This document shows positions 21,400 through 34,029 of a DNA stretch of 64,000 nucleotides, in pieces. This stretch comes from Ophioderma brevispina. Lineage: Eukaryota > Echinodermata > Ophiuroidea > Amphilepidida > Ophiodermatidae. The stretch lies in the NCBI GenBank assembly GCA_023653785.1, contig JAMKCH010002923.1, forward strand, positions 20,560 through 84,559, given 5' to 3'. The notes below the pieces were generated by a model. That model had not been told where the DNA came from, ran no database searches, and was given only the letters and a program-made list of their open reading frames with translations. Each line of letters opens with the position of its first letter. Positions within the stretch are counted from its first letter, which is position 1. Both the position numbers and the translations under genes were made by a program.

Positions 21400-23215
21400 A
21401 GTGATGATGATGGAGGAGAGATGATGACAGTGGTGATGATGATGATATTGATGATGATGAGGACTGGATGCATATTGTTTTATTTTTTTGGATGAAACTG
21501 ATGATTTGATTGATTATTGATTGATCTGATTTGATGCATATTATTTAATGTTGCTCTAATTTGGATAGTGATATGTTAATGATTGATGAATTTAATTATG
21601 ATACCATTTGATGCATATTATGACGATATAGTAACCTGCTTGGAAATTGATAGTATTCTGAAGTATATTTGATTATCATTACGTCAGTGTGGGCGTTGCT
21701 TTGTGGAATACACTGTTGTACTACTTATGTTCATCACGGTCTTGGGTATTGAGACGACGACGATGATGATGATGAGAATGATGCATATGTGTTGTTGAAT
21801 TGATATAACTTGATGATTCTGATTATTGTATTCTGATTTGATGAATATTATTGAATGTCGTCTGATGTTATTGATATGTTCATGTTTTGATGAACGTTTG
21901 ATATATGTGATGCATATTATTATGATTTTGAATGTTATTATTGCTGAAGACTATTTGATGTGGCAGACCAGTGTGGCTTTGCTGTTTATTTTAAAAGCAT
22001 AAATGTATTGTTAAAATATTTACTCCTTTATGTTATCAATGTTTGCGGATTATGACTTCATCTATGTATATATTACTTTTTTTTATAGTTGCTGTTATAT
22101 TTTTTTTTTCTCAATTTTATTACTGTTATCCCTGTTTGTTCGTTTGTTTTGGGCATGCAATCCAGCCCATTGGTGCTTCCCAGGTTGCATGTCAATAACA
22201 GTGGGTTAACACATTTTCTTCTGTGGTATATTATCGTCGTTATCATTAGTTACTGTTATCGTTGTCATAGTTATCCGATGGTGTTGATCAAGGATTGATG
22301 ATGCATGATGATGATGGTGCTGATGATGATGATGGGGATGATGGTATGATGATGGTGATGATGATGATGATGGTTGGTGGTGGTTGATGATGGTGATGAG
22401 GATGGCATATTGTGTGTTTTTTAATTGCTGTAACTTGATGAATTCGATTATTGATAAGTCTGATTTGATGATATTATTGATGTTGTCTGATGTATATTGA
22501 TGCATTTTGATTTGTGATGTTTGTCGATGATTAATTTATGATATATTTGATGCATTATTATTTTGATATAGCACCTGCTGTCTTGAGCTTTATTATTCTG
22601 AAGTCTATGTGTATCTGGCCTAATTCAGTGTGTCTTTGCTTTGTAATGTATAAATGTATTGTTACAATATGTACTCCTTATATTCATTGCATGTATGGTA
22701 TTATGATTATCACTATGTATTATTATGTTATATTACTATCTTTACTTCACTGTATTATTTTGTTATTATTTTTATTAGTTATCCCTGTTTTTATGCATGC
22801 AATCCAATCCATTGGTGTTTTCCCGTGCTGCATGTGACAACAAACAGTGGGTAACGCATTATATTATCGTCGTTGTCATTCTTATGTTATCATGTCATAG
22901 TTAATCTTGGTTGTGTGATTGATGATTGTTGCTGATTTTAGTTTTGTATGCTTATGAATTATAGGACCCGTTATCATTATTGTTATCGTTGCCATTGTTA
23001 TCTCGATCCTTTATCATGTTTGATGATTGATGATGATGTGATGATGGTGATGATGATGATTGATGATGATGATGCGATTGACGATGACGATGACGATGAT
23101 GACCGACGCGACGATCGATGTTTGATGCTTTACTGATGAATATTGATGTTGTTTGATTGGTGTTGCTTGATGATTATAATTTATTTCTGGCAATTATAAT
23201 GTTGATTTTAAAATG
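21400..23215. repeat. Tandem GAT-rich repeat, about 3.5 diverged units of 0.5-0.65 kb
   Basis: Each unit opens with a (GATGAT)n cluster, then GCATATTGT-type sequence, TAACTTGATGA, TTCTGATTATTG, CTGATTTGATG, and ATATTATTGATG. Later come GTGTGGCTTTGCTGT, ATAAATGTATTGTTA and ATTTACTCC, ending GCATGCAATCCA plus CCATTGGTG and TATATTATCGTCGTT. GCATGCAATCCA occurs at 22153 and 22795, giving a 642-bp period. Units start near 21400 (truncated), 21755, 22285 and 23020 (partial). Confidence 0.8.
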
Positions 23216-24129
23216 AGATTGATGAATTTTAAATATGCAAGAATAATGTATATTAATGATGGAGGTCAATTAATATCAATGAGTTAAGAGAACAGTCAGA
23301 CTTCAGTCAGTCAGTCTTACTAGCTACCATACTCATCGTATCTGTTAATACTTCGTGCTAATGTGGTATATTATTGTTGAAAATTGTATGTTTTCGACTT
23401 TGTAATTTTGGGGTATATAGTAGAAGATGCTTGTGTCCATGCTTTTCCAGGATTTTTTTTTTTATGATATTGACTGGCATTTCTCTGATATATTATTTCT
23501 ATATAAGTTGTCCAGTGTAAGAGATGAAGTGAGACATACATTGTCACCCCTTGTTTGGTTTTTTCTTAGCCTCCCTACGCCCTTTGTCTTTGCTCTTTTA
23601 TTATTCGTTTTCGGCTGTTTCATGTTTATTACAATTCCGGCTGTCCAGCTGGTTGCATTTGCGATTTTAACGCGCCTCGCGTATTCCAAACCTATTATCT
23701 CGACACCTGAATTTAAGCTTATTGTGTATTTTCGACTTCTATATACTGTCTCATGTTGGCATAGGATTATGACAAAATAATTGTAATTTTGTTGTAAAAA
23801 ACGATGAAGTAGACATCAACCTCCTGTAAAATTACCGGTAAATAAGGAATCAGATCGATCAGTACATCGCTGTGGTATTACTCCCGACTTCATGTGTAAT
23901 TCGATTGTACTGCTTTAAATGCCCCGGTGATATTGTCCTTTTTAACCATATGTTAATGACGACGAATTCGTTTTGCTCTGTTTTGCTTTGACAGCAGTTA
24001 TGAATTTAACAAATTACATGAGCTTAAAATTAATCCACTTGTTGTTAAATGATATTTACTAAATGCTGCTAATGCGGTGATACTTGGATAATTCATATCT
24101 AAACACGTGACGCTACCAATTGATATGAT
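23216..24129 (+). other. Leader region of the CR1-like element; open frame 23427-23780
   Basis: Between the tandem units and the endonuclease. One 117-codon plus-strand frame at 23427-23780 has two hydrophobic stretches (FVFALLLFVFGCFMFITIPA and the upstream LVWFFLSL). It does not resemble a known ORF1 (no zinc knuckle, RRM or esterase motif seen) and may be chance. No other structure noted. Confidence 0.3.
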
Positions 24130-27119
24130 TATTTTACAGGCTAGTTGCAATGATGATTTTTATATTCTCACCCCACCTAAATCCAAGAAGCCTTAATAAA
24201 AATCTTTGATGTATCCATTACTTTTGTTCTCGGCTTCAAACATTTAACCTTTTCAGTTATTGATGTATCTGAAACGTGGGTTAAGGAGGGAAGGATCAAA
24301 TTTGCTAAATTAGGACAATTATACCTGATCAGCTGCACCCGCCCGCGTAGTGGCAGGAGGAGTGGTGGTGCGGCAATTTACGGCCCCGATTCGAGTTCAT
24401 TAAACCCGTAATCGTGATTCTTACCACTCATTGCAAATCCATCTGGTGATCTGTCACTCCCCGAATCCATTTTCATTGAATTATCTGTCAAATGCCAACA
24501 ATTATTCTCATCGGCAATATCTATCGTGCGCCCCGCACAATACTGATGCCATAGTTATTCTTGATGATCTGCTACATTGCTTTCATGAAGATAGATATGT
24601 TCGAAAAACAAACAATGTTATATTTTGGTGATTTTAATTTTGATCTCCTCAATCGCACAATGTAATATACTCAATGCGTTCTTAATACTTTACTATAACC
24701 ACAAAGTTTCCTCATTGATAGGCCAACACGTATTACTTCCAACTCGGCTTACTTACTTGATAACACTTTTACGGGGGGGGAAGTTTTACAAAACAAGATC
24801 AAAGCGGGTGGTGGGTGGGGGTTGTGTTGTGGGAATTACTGATCATTTTCGATTTATTCAATTAACAAACTCGTCCCACTCAGACATCCCTCAAAACTCA
24901 TAATACTTATAGTTCGTTTTTTAACACCGAAAGCCTTCGTAGTTTTTAAGTTTAGCAACCATATTGTCTTGTTGATTGGACTTTTGTTTAGCGATTTTAA
25001 TGTCCCAATTTGCTTCCAATCATTTATTGACAAATTTGATACCATTACAATGTTTTTTCAATTTTGAAACATTTCGCTTGCTACTTCAAATCGTCGTCGA
25101 TTTCCTCAAAAACCATGGATAACAAAATGCATCCTAAAATATATCCGAAGAAAAGAAAGTCTTATTTGAAAATTCCTCACACAACCCAACAGACGCCAAT
25201 CGTATTATGTTGGATACCAACTTCGTAACAACACTTACAAACAAAGTATTATGATATCAAAAAAAACATACTATTCGTAAAATTTAGATGCTTCGTAAAC
25301 ACTAACATCAAACAAACTGGAATATTATTAATGATATGCTTGGTCGCAGAAGAAAAAAATAATCTACCATATAGCTTTTAATTCGATAATACAGTTAATT
25401 CTGATCATGCTGCCATTGCAACCCATTTTATTTTATGAATATTGTATAGTACGTCACTAATTTAGCTGGAATAGAATTAAAAATTACAAATAATCCGATT
25501 CAAAGTATCTCAACCGCAATGACCCAACTGCCATTCTCTATTTTTGCGCCCCTACTCATAATGCGAGATCATTGACATTTGCAAAGTCCATCAATCTGGC
25601 ACTAGTCCTGGCCATGATGGAATTAAGCAACCGAAGTGGTTAAATCAGTTTGTACTTTAGTGCCTTGCCACTGGCCCATGTCATTAATCTCTCATTGATC
25701 TATCAGGGTATTGTTACAAATAATCTAAAAATAGCTAAGGTTACCCTATCTTTAAAAAAAGGCGATAAGTGTTTACTTGAGAATTATAGACCCATTTCTG
25801 TTTTTACTGTCTTTTCGAAAATATTTGAACGCATTGTACATAATGATTGTATAATTTTAGTTCCCGTACAACTGATGACAACTCACAAATTGGTTTCATC
25901 AAAATCGTTCTCCGTATATGGGCTATTTTAAAAGCATTAATAAAATCGCTGAAAGCCCTTATTACAAAATGCACAAGGTTGGTATATCTGGACTCTCAAA
26001 GGCGTTTTGACACAGTCGATCATGAACATTTTACTCTTCTAAACTCAACTTACACGGTGTACGTGGCATTGCCTTTGACGTGGTTCAGGACGTTACTTAC
26101 TGACCCGCTCACAGTTCGTTCCTACAATAACACGATATCGCCTCTTATGAACATACAGCGGGGTTCCACAAGGATCGATTTGGGGTTCCTTTGCTTTTTA
26201 TTTTATATTTAAATGATATTGTCAATTCCTAGGATTTCTTTCCTTTTTGATTTAGGCTGATGATACCAACTTGCTTGCCTCTCATAACAATTTTGTTCAA
26301 AACTTGGTTCAAACAGCAAGCAATGAACTTGATAATATTTCTAATTGGTTAAAAAGTGAAATAAATTTTCTCAACATTGATAAGAACTAATTGTATGTTC
26401 TTTAAAAACAGGCATAGTAATTGTACTTATCCTGACTTCCTATCAAAATTGTGATGTTGTGATTATAAGGTCACTCATACTAAGTTTTTAGGGATTTATT
26501 TTGGACCGATTCTCTCACATGGAACCAGCAGGGTACTATTATGTCACCAATATTTGTGTCTAAATATTTGGTATCCTGTATAGATTAAAACATAGTTATT
26601 GATCTGTACCTTATTCACCTTATATAATAGCTTAGTTTTGCCTCCACATCTATTATTGACACATATTTGGGCCGATAAGAACAATTGTAACTTAAATTTC
26701 TTTTATTCACGTTAAGCAAAAGCAAATCATTCGTCTATGTACTAATTCTCATTTTCTTGCTCATACTCGCCCTTGGTTTCTTGAATATAAACAACTCTTA
26801 CGGTATATGATATCCATAAGCTTTACGTTTCAATAGTGTGTTTAAGATCACAAGAAACATTTTGGCTGATTTTTTTCACCGAGATTTTACATACGAAAGG
26901 AAACTGCTATTAATGGATATTGCACCAGCAATTCGAACTTGTTACGTCAATATAATTTTAGTACGGATCCTGCTCTAACACCGTTTCGGAAGGCAGGGTC
27001 CAATTCTCTGGAATAGTATTCCCGAGACAATTCGTAATGTATCTTCTGTTCGTATATTTAAGAATACTTACAAAGCTCATTGCTTTCTTATTATGTTGAG
27101 TAAACTAGTAGTAGTGTGA
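24130..27119 (+). pseudogene. CR1/Jockey-group non-LTR retrotransposon ORF2 (endonuclease + RT)
   Basis: Nearly full-length ORF2 read across frameshifts. The apurinic endonuclease shows NPRSLNKNL, SETWVKEG (24258), RRSGGAAIYG, YL..SCAPHNTDAI, a FLGDFNFDLL-like box near 24615-24645, and RPTRITSNSAYLLDN. The linker has KPWITK near 25110. The RT has NYRPIS (25785), FDTVDH (26005), YNNTISPLMN, GVPQGSxLG (26160-26185, degraded), ADDTNL (26262-26280), and FLGIYFD. The C-terminal domain has GILYRL, IIRLCTNSHFLAHTRPWFLE and a WNSIPETIRN block (about 27005-27035). A stop follows at 27117-27119. Many stops and shifts make it dead. Confidence 0.88.
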
Positions 27120-27420
27120 TTTTGATTTGCTCTATATGTAATTTACAACCATGTCTATATATGCCAAAGGATATGTATATCTATCAGACACTGCCTCGTT
27201 TGTCTTTGCACTTGTGTGCGTCCCGCCAATCTATGTTGTATTTGTCTTTGCACTTTTATTGTGGTTGTTGTTTTGGGGGGTCTTATTTTTAATACTTATT
27301 GCTTTATATGTTCTTAAGTGGTAATAGTTTCTTCGAGCTCTCCTCTGTATGGTCACCTACCTTGTATTCGCAATGTAATTTCTATGTTTTATTGGTAAAT
27401 AAATTATGAAATCTGTATCT
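27120..27420 (+). other. 3' untranslated region of the CR1-like element
   Basis: T-rich non-coding tail containing two near-repeats of GTCTTTGCACTT (27203 and 27245). It ends near AAATTATGAAATCTGTATCTG at 27400-27421, beyond which minus-strand coding of a different RT family begins. No poly-A tail. Confidence 0.55.
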
Positions 27421-27424
27421 GAAA

Positions 27425-28060
27425 AGATTCCTTGGGTACTTCGTTCCGAGAAGAAACAGTCGACTGCTCTGACCCAGCAATGGTCTTAAACACAAAGCTA
27501 AGGTTTGCAAGTATGTTTAAATATGACAATGTACAAAGTGACGATCCGTGTCAAGCCCCGCAGTAAGGTCCACCAAGATAACACCTGCCTTACTGCGCTT
27601 TTCAGAGCTTCTCTCATATCATTGTGAGTTTTACAAGCTGATGGACAGTGCTCCAACCACGGCAAAATCCTGCTTGTTAATCACGGCAGATGGGGTTCGA
27701 CGATGGCTATCGCCGGGACAGGCTCTCCTCTCGAAGGTTTTGAAGGTGAAAACACAATAGTGACATTAGGACGGTAGTTCTTGGGGTTGTCAACAGGTTT
27801 TTGGTTTGGGAGTGCGATGATAGTAGGGGCCCCTTTGTTTTTTTTCTCCACATCTTGGGTAAGGACTTGTGGTAAGGCAAGAACTCATGAGCCATCCAAG
27901 ACATCGTGGGTCGCATGCATCAGCTGGTATGTTATCAAGCCCCTGGGCCTTTCCACTCTTTAGTTGGCTGATGGCACAGGGGTTAGCTCATATAGTGAGA
28001 AGGGTATTGAAGAGAAAACAAACCGTAACCTCATCAGTGTATTTTGTTAAATATTCATTG
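27425..28060 (-). pseudogene. RT fragment, minus strand, family C (5' part)
   Basis: Minus-strand reading shows LKSGKAQGLDNIPAD (about 27930-27975), a PKMWRK box, IIALPNQKPVDNPKNYRP (about 27770-27825), a degraded PAIVEPHLP, KAGVILVDLTAGLDT (about 27550-27590), GQSSRLFLL and RNEVPKES, at which point it meets the 3' end of the CR1-like element. These are RT fingers and palm motifs of a Jockey/I-group element. Frameshifted throughout. Confidence 0.7.
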
Positions 28061-29238
28061 CATTTACTATGTTAGCGACACGAACTTGGTGCAGCAGCAA
28101 TATATACTAGATATGATACATGTAGGTGACGTACATTATAATTCAACACACAATTAGAAGATTGCAAATTTCAGGTAAGTTACTGTCCGTATGTTAAAAC
28201 TTGTTATTTTTTTTATTTTTTTTATTTTTTGCTCTGTTAAAACTACTTTTTAGTTTAAAAGTTTAAATTGCTTATAAGAATTTTTATGTGCTGATGAAGA
28301 GTAAATTTTATATTTTTTTTTTGCTACCATGTTCAGTTAAGGAAAAAGGCCCAATCAGAGCTTAAGGTGGGCCCCTTTATTTATACTTTAGGTACACACC
28401 ATAACCTCACTTATACACAGTAGTATAGGGAAAACTGGCAACTTTGAGCATGTTTCTTTCACATTTTTAAAACTCTCACTAGAAAAAATACAACAACATC
28501 ACCCAACGTACAAACCTGAAATCACCAAATAAACCAAAATTTTGAAAAAAACATTATGATGACCGGAAAAATTTTTAGTTAGAATCACCAAACTCGCACG
28601 ATGTCAGACCGGCAACCCAAGATTCTCTATAGTCGCCAAAGCTAGTAATTGCAAATCGATGTGAAATTGATGCCGGCGGAGTAAATTTCATCAAATTCAT
28701 GTCCAAATGCCTCTTAGTTTGGAGAAAAACATACCAGTTCGACCATGTCAATCATGAAAATTTCATCACTTTCTTACTTAAATTAGTGCATTTTCAGACC
28801 ATTTTAAAACACTTTTTCAATGCCATGCCAGAAAGTAGTCCATCCAAAATTTTTGATCCTTACAGCAGCAAGGTTAGTGGTGTATAACCTTTAGCGTCAC
28901 GAAGAAGCAAACGCAATATGGCACTTTAGTGCGACTAATGTGTGTCCGGACATGATGACTCTTAAATCCGCCACTGTTCATGCGCAAAAGAAGCAAAATA
29001 CTGTTGTTGCCTGGGAACGATAAATGATATTAAAGTTTGAAATATTTAAAGAATTTCATTTTCTGTTCTTAAAATGGACTTTTGCAACAGAACGACTTGT
29101 AGAGAAACTGCTTCGAATAAAAATTGCTCCTGAATGTTATTTGCCGCTGCTTCAGAGTTTTATGTTGTCTATGCGTCAGGGGAAGTGTATACAGTCGTTG
29201 AACCACAACGCCACTGAACTTAGACATTATGGCTGTTA
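28061..29238. other. No recognisable feature
   Basis: T-rich tracts near 28208-28230 and 28312-28322. The open frames at 28699-28887 and 29024-29242 (plus) carry no motif I know. Confidence 0.5.
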
Positions 29239-29239
29239 T

Positions 29240-29482
29240 TGAAGGGAGTCGAACTTAGACCTGGGTTTAAAACAGTGTTAGTCCTACATGAATGGGACCT
29301 ATTTTCCTTTCAACTACTTCTAAAAACGTGCTGGTACGGGTGAGAAAATCCTCAAAAGGCCCAACCCATGAGGAATGTTCTTCACGCGTTAATGTAACTT
29401 TACAGTTATTTTGAAGGATATAGGTCCACTCCTGTATGAATACCGGTTTACACCCAGGTCTATAAAGTTAGACTCCCTTTCA
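29240..29482. repeat. Foldback element FB-E
   Basis: GAAGGGAGTCGAACTTAGAC then CTGGGTTTA (29241-29270) recurs as the reverse complement (TACACCCAGGTCTATAAAGTTAGACTCCCTTTC) at 29449-29481. Inside, CTACATGAATGGGACCTA pairs with TAGGTCCACTCCTGTATGAA. Arms are about 75 bp, spacer about 90 bp. Confidence 0.65.
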
Positions 29483-29554
29483 GGAATACCAGCCATGAGT
29501 TGCACATCAACAAAGGTTGTATATTGTCACTTGGTTAGGTTATATTATTGGATC

Positions 29555-29925
29555 GGAACCTTCTTTGGCAAATTGCTGGCGAGTGGGAACACACCCGGTT
29601 ATATTAATAGTCGCAGTGGGCATTAGATTATAACAGGACAACTTCGAATGTGTAGTTAGGCCTGTTCATTTCGCGCTGGGGTACCTTCTTTTGCAAATGC
29701 TGAGGACAGTGGAACCTCAGTGGTTTAGTAATTGACTGGTCGCTGAGGTTTTGGATTGGAAAAAGAAAACTGGGGAATTTGGATACATAAATATTTGAAT
29801 ACTTTGTTGGCTTTGGAAATAATAGGAGGTTTGTTTGGAATTGGAAAAAAACTGGAATTTGGAGTACATTATATATTTGATGAAATACCTTGATTTGGAT
29901 TTGGAAAGAAATAGGAGTTTGATTG
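29555..29925. repeat. Short direct repeats
   Basis: GGAACCTTCTTTGGCAAATT at 29557 and the related GGTACCTTCTTTTGCAAATG at 29680 are 123 bp apart. Downstream, 29748-29925 holds about two units of an 86-bp repeat (TTGGAAAAA-AACTGG-GAATTTGGA-TACAT-ATATTTGA, then TTGGAAATAATAGGAGTTTG). Confidence 0.5.
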
Positions 29926-30124
29926 GAATGGAAATCATGGAGACTAACTCCTGGCAAAAATATGTGCACATTCCTATCGCAGTGCTTCCTGTGTTCATTT
30001 CTCGGGTGGTGATATATAGATCCCGTGGAATTTCATGACAACATGATTGTATGGACCTTGTTCATTTTGGGGTGCGGATTTCAAAAAAAGTTAGGTGCCA
30101 TGTGTTTCTCATTTACCACGACTT

Positions 30125-30662
30125 ATTTCAGTCGCCATTTTGAATTTCAAAATGGCGCCATTTTCATATATTTTGTCCTCTATCTCGGGCTATGCGCAAC
30201 ATAGAGAGTAAAAAAATGGTGGCAATACCCACGTTTGTGATCGGGAGATTCAATGAATAAGCATTGTCTACTTGTAATGATTTGGTTTGGCCGCCATCAC
30301 TAGGGATTCAAAATGGCCGCCATTTCAACTATGTTATGTCCTGTATTTCGGCTTCTGAGCAATTAGAATAGTAATATGGTGGCTAAATACCGTTTGTGAT
30401 TTACCAGAGATTCCATTAAAAGCATTGCCTTGCTTGTCATAATTGGTTTTGACCGCCATCTTGATTCAAAATGGTCTCCTTTGAAGACATGATCTACAAT
30501 TTCTCCCATATTTGATGTGAGTAACGTAGAATAGTGAAAGTGGTGGCACTACCCATGTTTGTGATACTGGGGGGAGATTCTATTAAAAGCATTCAATTAT
30601 TTGTATCTATTTGGTTTATTCGCCATCTTGATATTCAAATGGCCGCCATTTTCAATTATCGT
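30125..30662 (+). repeat. 160-bp tandem repeat array, about 3.3 units
   Basis: Units start at about 30125, 30290, 30452 and 30612 (partial). Each carries CGCCATYTTGAATTCAAAAT, GGCCGCCATTTTCA, a TGTCCTGTATTTCGG-like stretch, GGTGGCAATACCC, TGTTTGTGAT, GAGATTCNATTAAAAGCATT and ATTTGGTTTGGCCGCCAT. The units differ by substitutions and small indels. The same unit occurs inverted at 34.03-34.56 kb. Confidence 0.85.
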
Positions 30663-31639
30663 TGTCCAAAGGGAAACAAAAATTGCCGATTTATATCCGT
30701 TATCCGTCGATTATAATCTGATAGCCTAATTAGACGCCATTCATAGCAGACTCAGTGCAACTTCACCTGCGCCGGCGCATTGGTAAATTACGGGTGGGAT
30801 AATTAAAGGACATATGGCATGCGTAAACTGCATGGGGCCTTCTCTAGGATGGAGCTGTTTACATTTTAGTTAAATCTGATAATGTTTGTCACAATTAGAG
30901 TGCTTAAATGTGATTGAATACTTCCAAAAAGTGTACTTATTTAAATCCACTCTATTTTAGCTTGGTTTGTCAGCTTAATGAGTAAATAAGTAAACGAAGA
31001 CGTTGGGGTGTAGCATGGGAAAATCAGAGATTGGGTTTAAAGTTTATGGGGAAAAAACTACACGGTTCGATCTACCATTTACAGGTACTGAAACCTTTTT
31101 TCCGAGTACTGCAAATTTAAGCCTTCGATCTACTTTTTCCGCCGTACTGCAAGCCAGAAGTACAAGTGTTCAGATTACATTTCTCTGGGACTATCATCAG
31201 TGACCTTCATGGAAACCAGTAAAGGAGAACTCCAACCACATAAATTATATGCCTCCAACTGATTACGCCGCCCTCTATAGGCCTACAGTGCTTTCCTTGC
31301 TCAAGGGATATCCATTGTGTTGTAGGTCCCTCATCCACAAAACCTGTCATAACAATTGATCTGTGATTTTGCACGAAAGAGCAATGAAACTGCAATCTGC
31401 AACAGGAAATACCAACTGGTTTTGAGAGTTGGTGAGGTCCGCTTGTTTTGCTTCACTTAATGCTATCGCAAAGTATCTTTCTTGAATCCATAAGCAATGA
31501 AGCTGGTCTTTAGTCACCAATCACCATCGACAATTCATCAAATCTTTACTGGAAAGCGGTTTAAGCATGGTGTGAGTACCATGTAATATTCAATATCATG
31601 GTATGCTATGACCTCTCTTTGAAGAAACTTTGCAGCTAG

Positions 31640-32400
31640 AAAAAACGTGTGTATATCACATCCTGAAATTAGGGGAAACTCCACAATAGGCTCATATGAG
31701 GGACAAGAAGATATGGTGGGTGTCTGTGAAGCGGTAAAGTCACATCGTCAGAAACCAGATCGAAGTGTCTTGGTCAAGACCTTTCGCAGATGGCAAAAGA
31801 ATTTTCCTGAGTTATATGAAGCAGATAGAGAGTCTTCTTTTATTCCAGCAAATCGACAAGGGAGAGCCGGGAGTCTTCGTCTCGGTGCCCTTCACTGGGG
31901 AGGGGGCAACAAAAATACTACTTGACTCCTGATCTCTACAGATTATGCTCGATTGTATGATTTGTTCTTGCCCAAAGAAAGATGTTAAGTGCACTGACCA
32001 AGACACTGGGGAAGCTCTAAAATCTGGTTATTTCATGGTGACTGAGTCAGGCATTCCATTCACAAATCTGTCATGGACCAAAACATTGGAAATCAGCTTA
32101 TCAGAGTTTTCGGTTATCTGCAGATCGACTCTTAGACTCAGATGGCTTCGTCTAATCCCAAATGAGTACTTTTATCCATGTCATTGATGAGTTTAACAGG
32201 GAACCACCAATTGACTCTCAGGTATACTTAACACCGGCTGATGCATTAAGCAGGTTGGAGATCCAATACCGTGTTTATCAATATAAACCGCCGTTGGCAG
32301 TTGCTCTTATTTTGCCAGCCCCTTTGTTCGAAGCATCCGTAAATTTGTATCCGGGTATGATGAATGATGTTATATCTTCGACAGATATATAATGATACCC
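31640..32400 (+). pseudogene. Unrecognised decayed coding region
   Basis: Consecutive plus-strand frames (31647-31925, 31945-32187, 32162-32392) can be read as one protein with shifts. Stretches look like conserved globular sequence: DTGEALKSGYFMVTESGIPF, LIPNEYFYPCH, DEFNREPPIDSQVYLTP, SRLEIQYRVYQYKPPLAVAL and YNDTPLKRRHMTK. There are no obvious introns between frames, so a retrocopy or a transposon-borne gene is possible. I cannot name the family. Weak minus-strand frames overlap. A further readable piece may continue at 32740-32790. Confidence 0.4.
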
Positions 32401-32519
32401 CACTAAAGCGCAGACACATGACAAAAAGGTCCTGCCTGGCAATTGATCCCGGCAAGTTTACATCAGAGATTCGACTAATATCAACTTGTACCACTGAAAA
32501 CCCTGCTGTCTCATATTGA

Positions 32520-34020
32520 AACAAAATCTCAACTGACAGATTACTTAGGGAAACCTCTACTCCATGAATATGAAGATAGCAGTAAGAGCTTATTTGGCAT
32601 CCTCAACGTATTACACAACAAACCAGGTGTGTATGGCCTCCAATATTGGTAAGCACTCACTCGAGGAGCAGAACACCTTGATCCCAATGCATGTCCAAAA
32701 CTGACGGAAACATCAGGGATATAGATGATATCATGCAGACCGAGGTCTTCATTTTACGTCATGGATTTTTGTTCAACCAACAGCCCTCCAGGCTAGCTTA
32801 ACTTTATCACCGAAAAGGAAAAGCGAAGCGCACAGTTGACATAGCTGTTTGGTGTAAAGGTGTGCAGGCAGTTGGAAGCGAAAAAATATAGGTCTACTAG
32901 TTCTGCACCTTTTAGAGGTACTGATTGGGAGGAAAATTTGCTGGCAATATCTAAGAGTTGTGGATAATGCCTAGATTCAAGCTGTGACGCAATGGGTGTA
33001 TTCCAGAAATTCGTGAGATAGTTTCGACCTATACAGCATGTTAAATAGCTTTGAAAATTTTTGTGCATGGGTATGTCAAAACAGCAACTGAAAGCACATT
33101 TGCCAAGAACAGCGCTCTGTAGTACAGTGACTTTGGTAACACCATTGATTACACGTAACAAGTCCTGAGGCTATCCTGACACCATCATCACATCGTCGTT
33201 CGTAGACGGAAGTCCGAAAGTAGCCGATACAAATTTGGACCAGGACTGCCTTCTCATTCATGAGTTTGCTGGATTTCACTTGCCTACAATCCCATATCTT
33301 TAGCAATGACATCAGGATACCTAAGTTTCCTGCCACTGCTAGGTTTTCCCCCAGGTGGTGTCCAGAAAATCAGGTGAGAGATAGGTTTTGGCGTTCCGCA
33401 TGCAGTACCCTGCAACGGGGAAGACGTCTCTTTTTAATTATCTCTGTTAGGAGTGGTATAGCTCCATATACCTTCATTGTTGGAAAGATGTCTCTCCAGC
33501 TTGATGTTAAGTACTCTTCTAAGAAGCTCTGTAAACAGCCATTGAATCCTGTCCTCAAGCTTTTGGTAACGGTCCGAAGGTTCTCACTCCAAGATTAGTA
33601 TACTCTCTACACAGGCCCTGAAGAACTTAAGTCCTATCCTGACTAGGTACTAGGTACCAACTACAACATGTAGTCATGTAGCTCTAATGGATTTCAATAG
33701 GCTATTTTTTCTCCTTGTGATGGAATGAAAAAAAAATCCTCTTCGCATTTTAGGTCAATTGCATGATAAAGTTTTTGTGTCTCGAAAAGGTTAATAACAT
33801 GAGAGTATTAAACTTCTTTGCTTCACGAAAGGTGTATGATTAAGGTGGGTCGACCCCTCAAATAAAGTTTCTGCAAATAAACCCGTAGGTGAAAATATCT
33901 TCATGTCTGAAAAGGCAATCCAAGATCAAAGTCATGTATTTCAAGATAGTGTAAAAAATTAGATCTGTAATTATACCTGATATTTGGGTTACATTTAATT
34001 GACAGTACATTATTAATCCA
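32520..34020. other. Possible continuation of the decayed region; otherwise nothing clear
   Basis: Plus-strand ILRHGFLFNQQPSRLA near 32748-32796 and minus-strand frames at 32793-33161 and 33370-33558 are open, but strand and product cannot be settled. 33600-34020 holds no feature I can support. Confidence 0.3.
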
Positions 34021-34029
34021 AACAAAATA

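Noticed and set aside
22206..22505. 99-codon His/Ser-rich minus-strand frame, and the Asp-rich plus-strand frame at 22948-23136
   Set aside because: Both are translations of the (GAT)n clusters in the tandem units.
27425..28060. Reading the minus-strand RT pieces at 27.4-28.1 and 20.8-21.4 kb as proven halves of one element
   Set aside because: Both appear to include a diverged version of the stretch before the V-L-A-P box, so a simple split is not established; kept only as a hypothesis.
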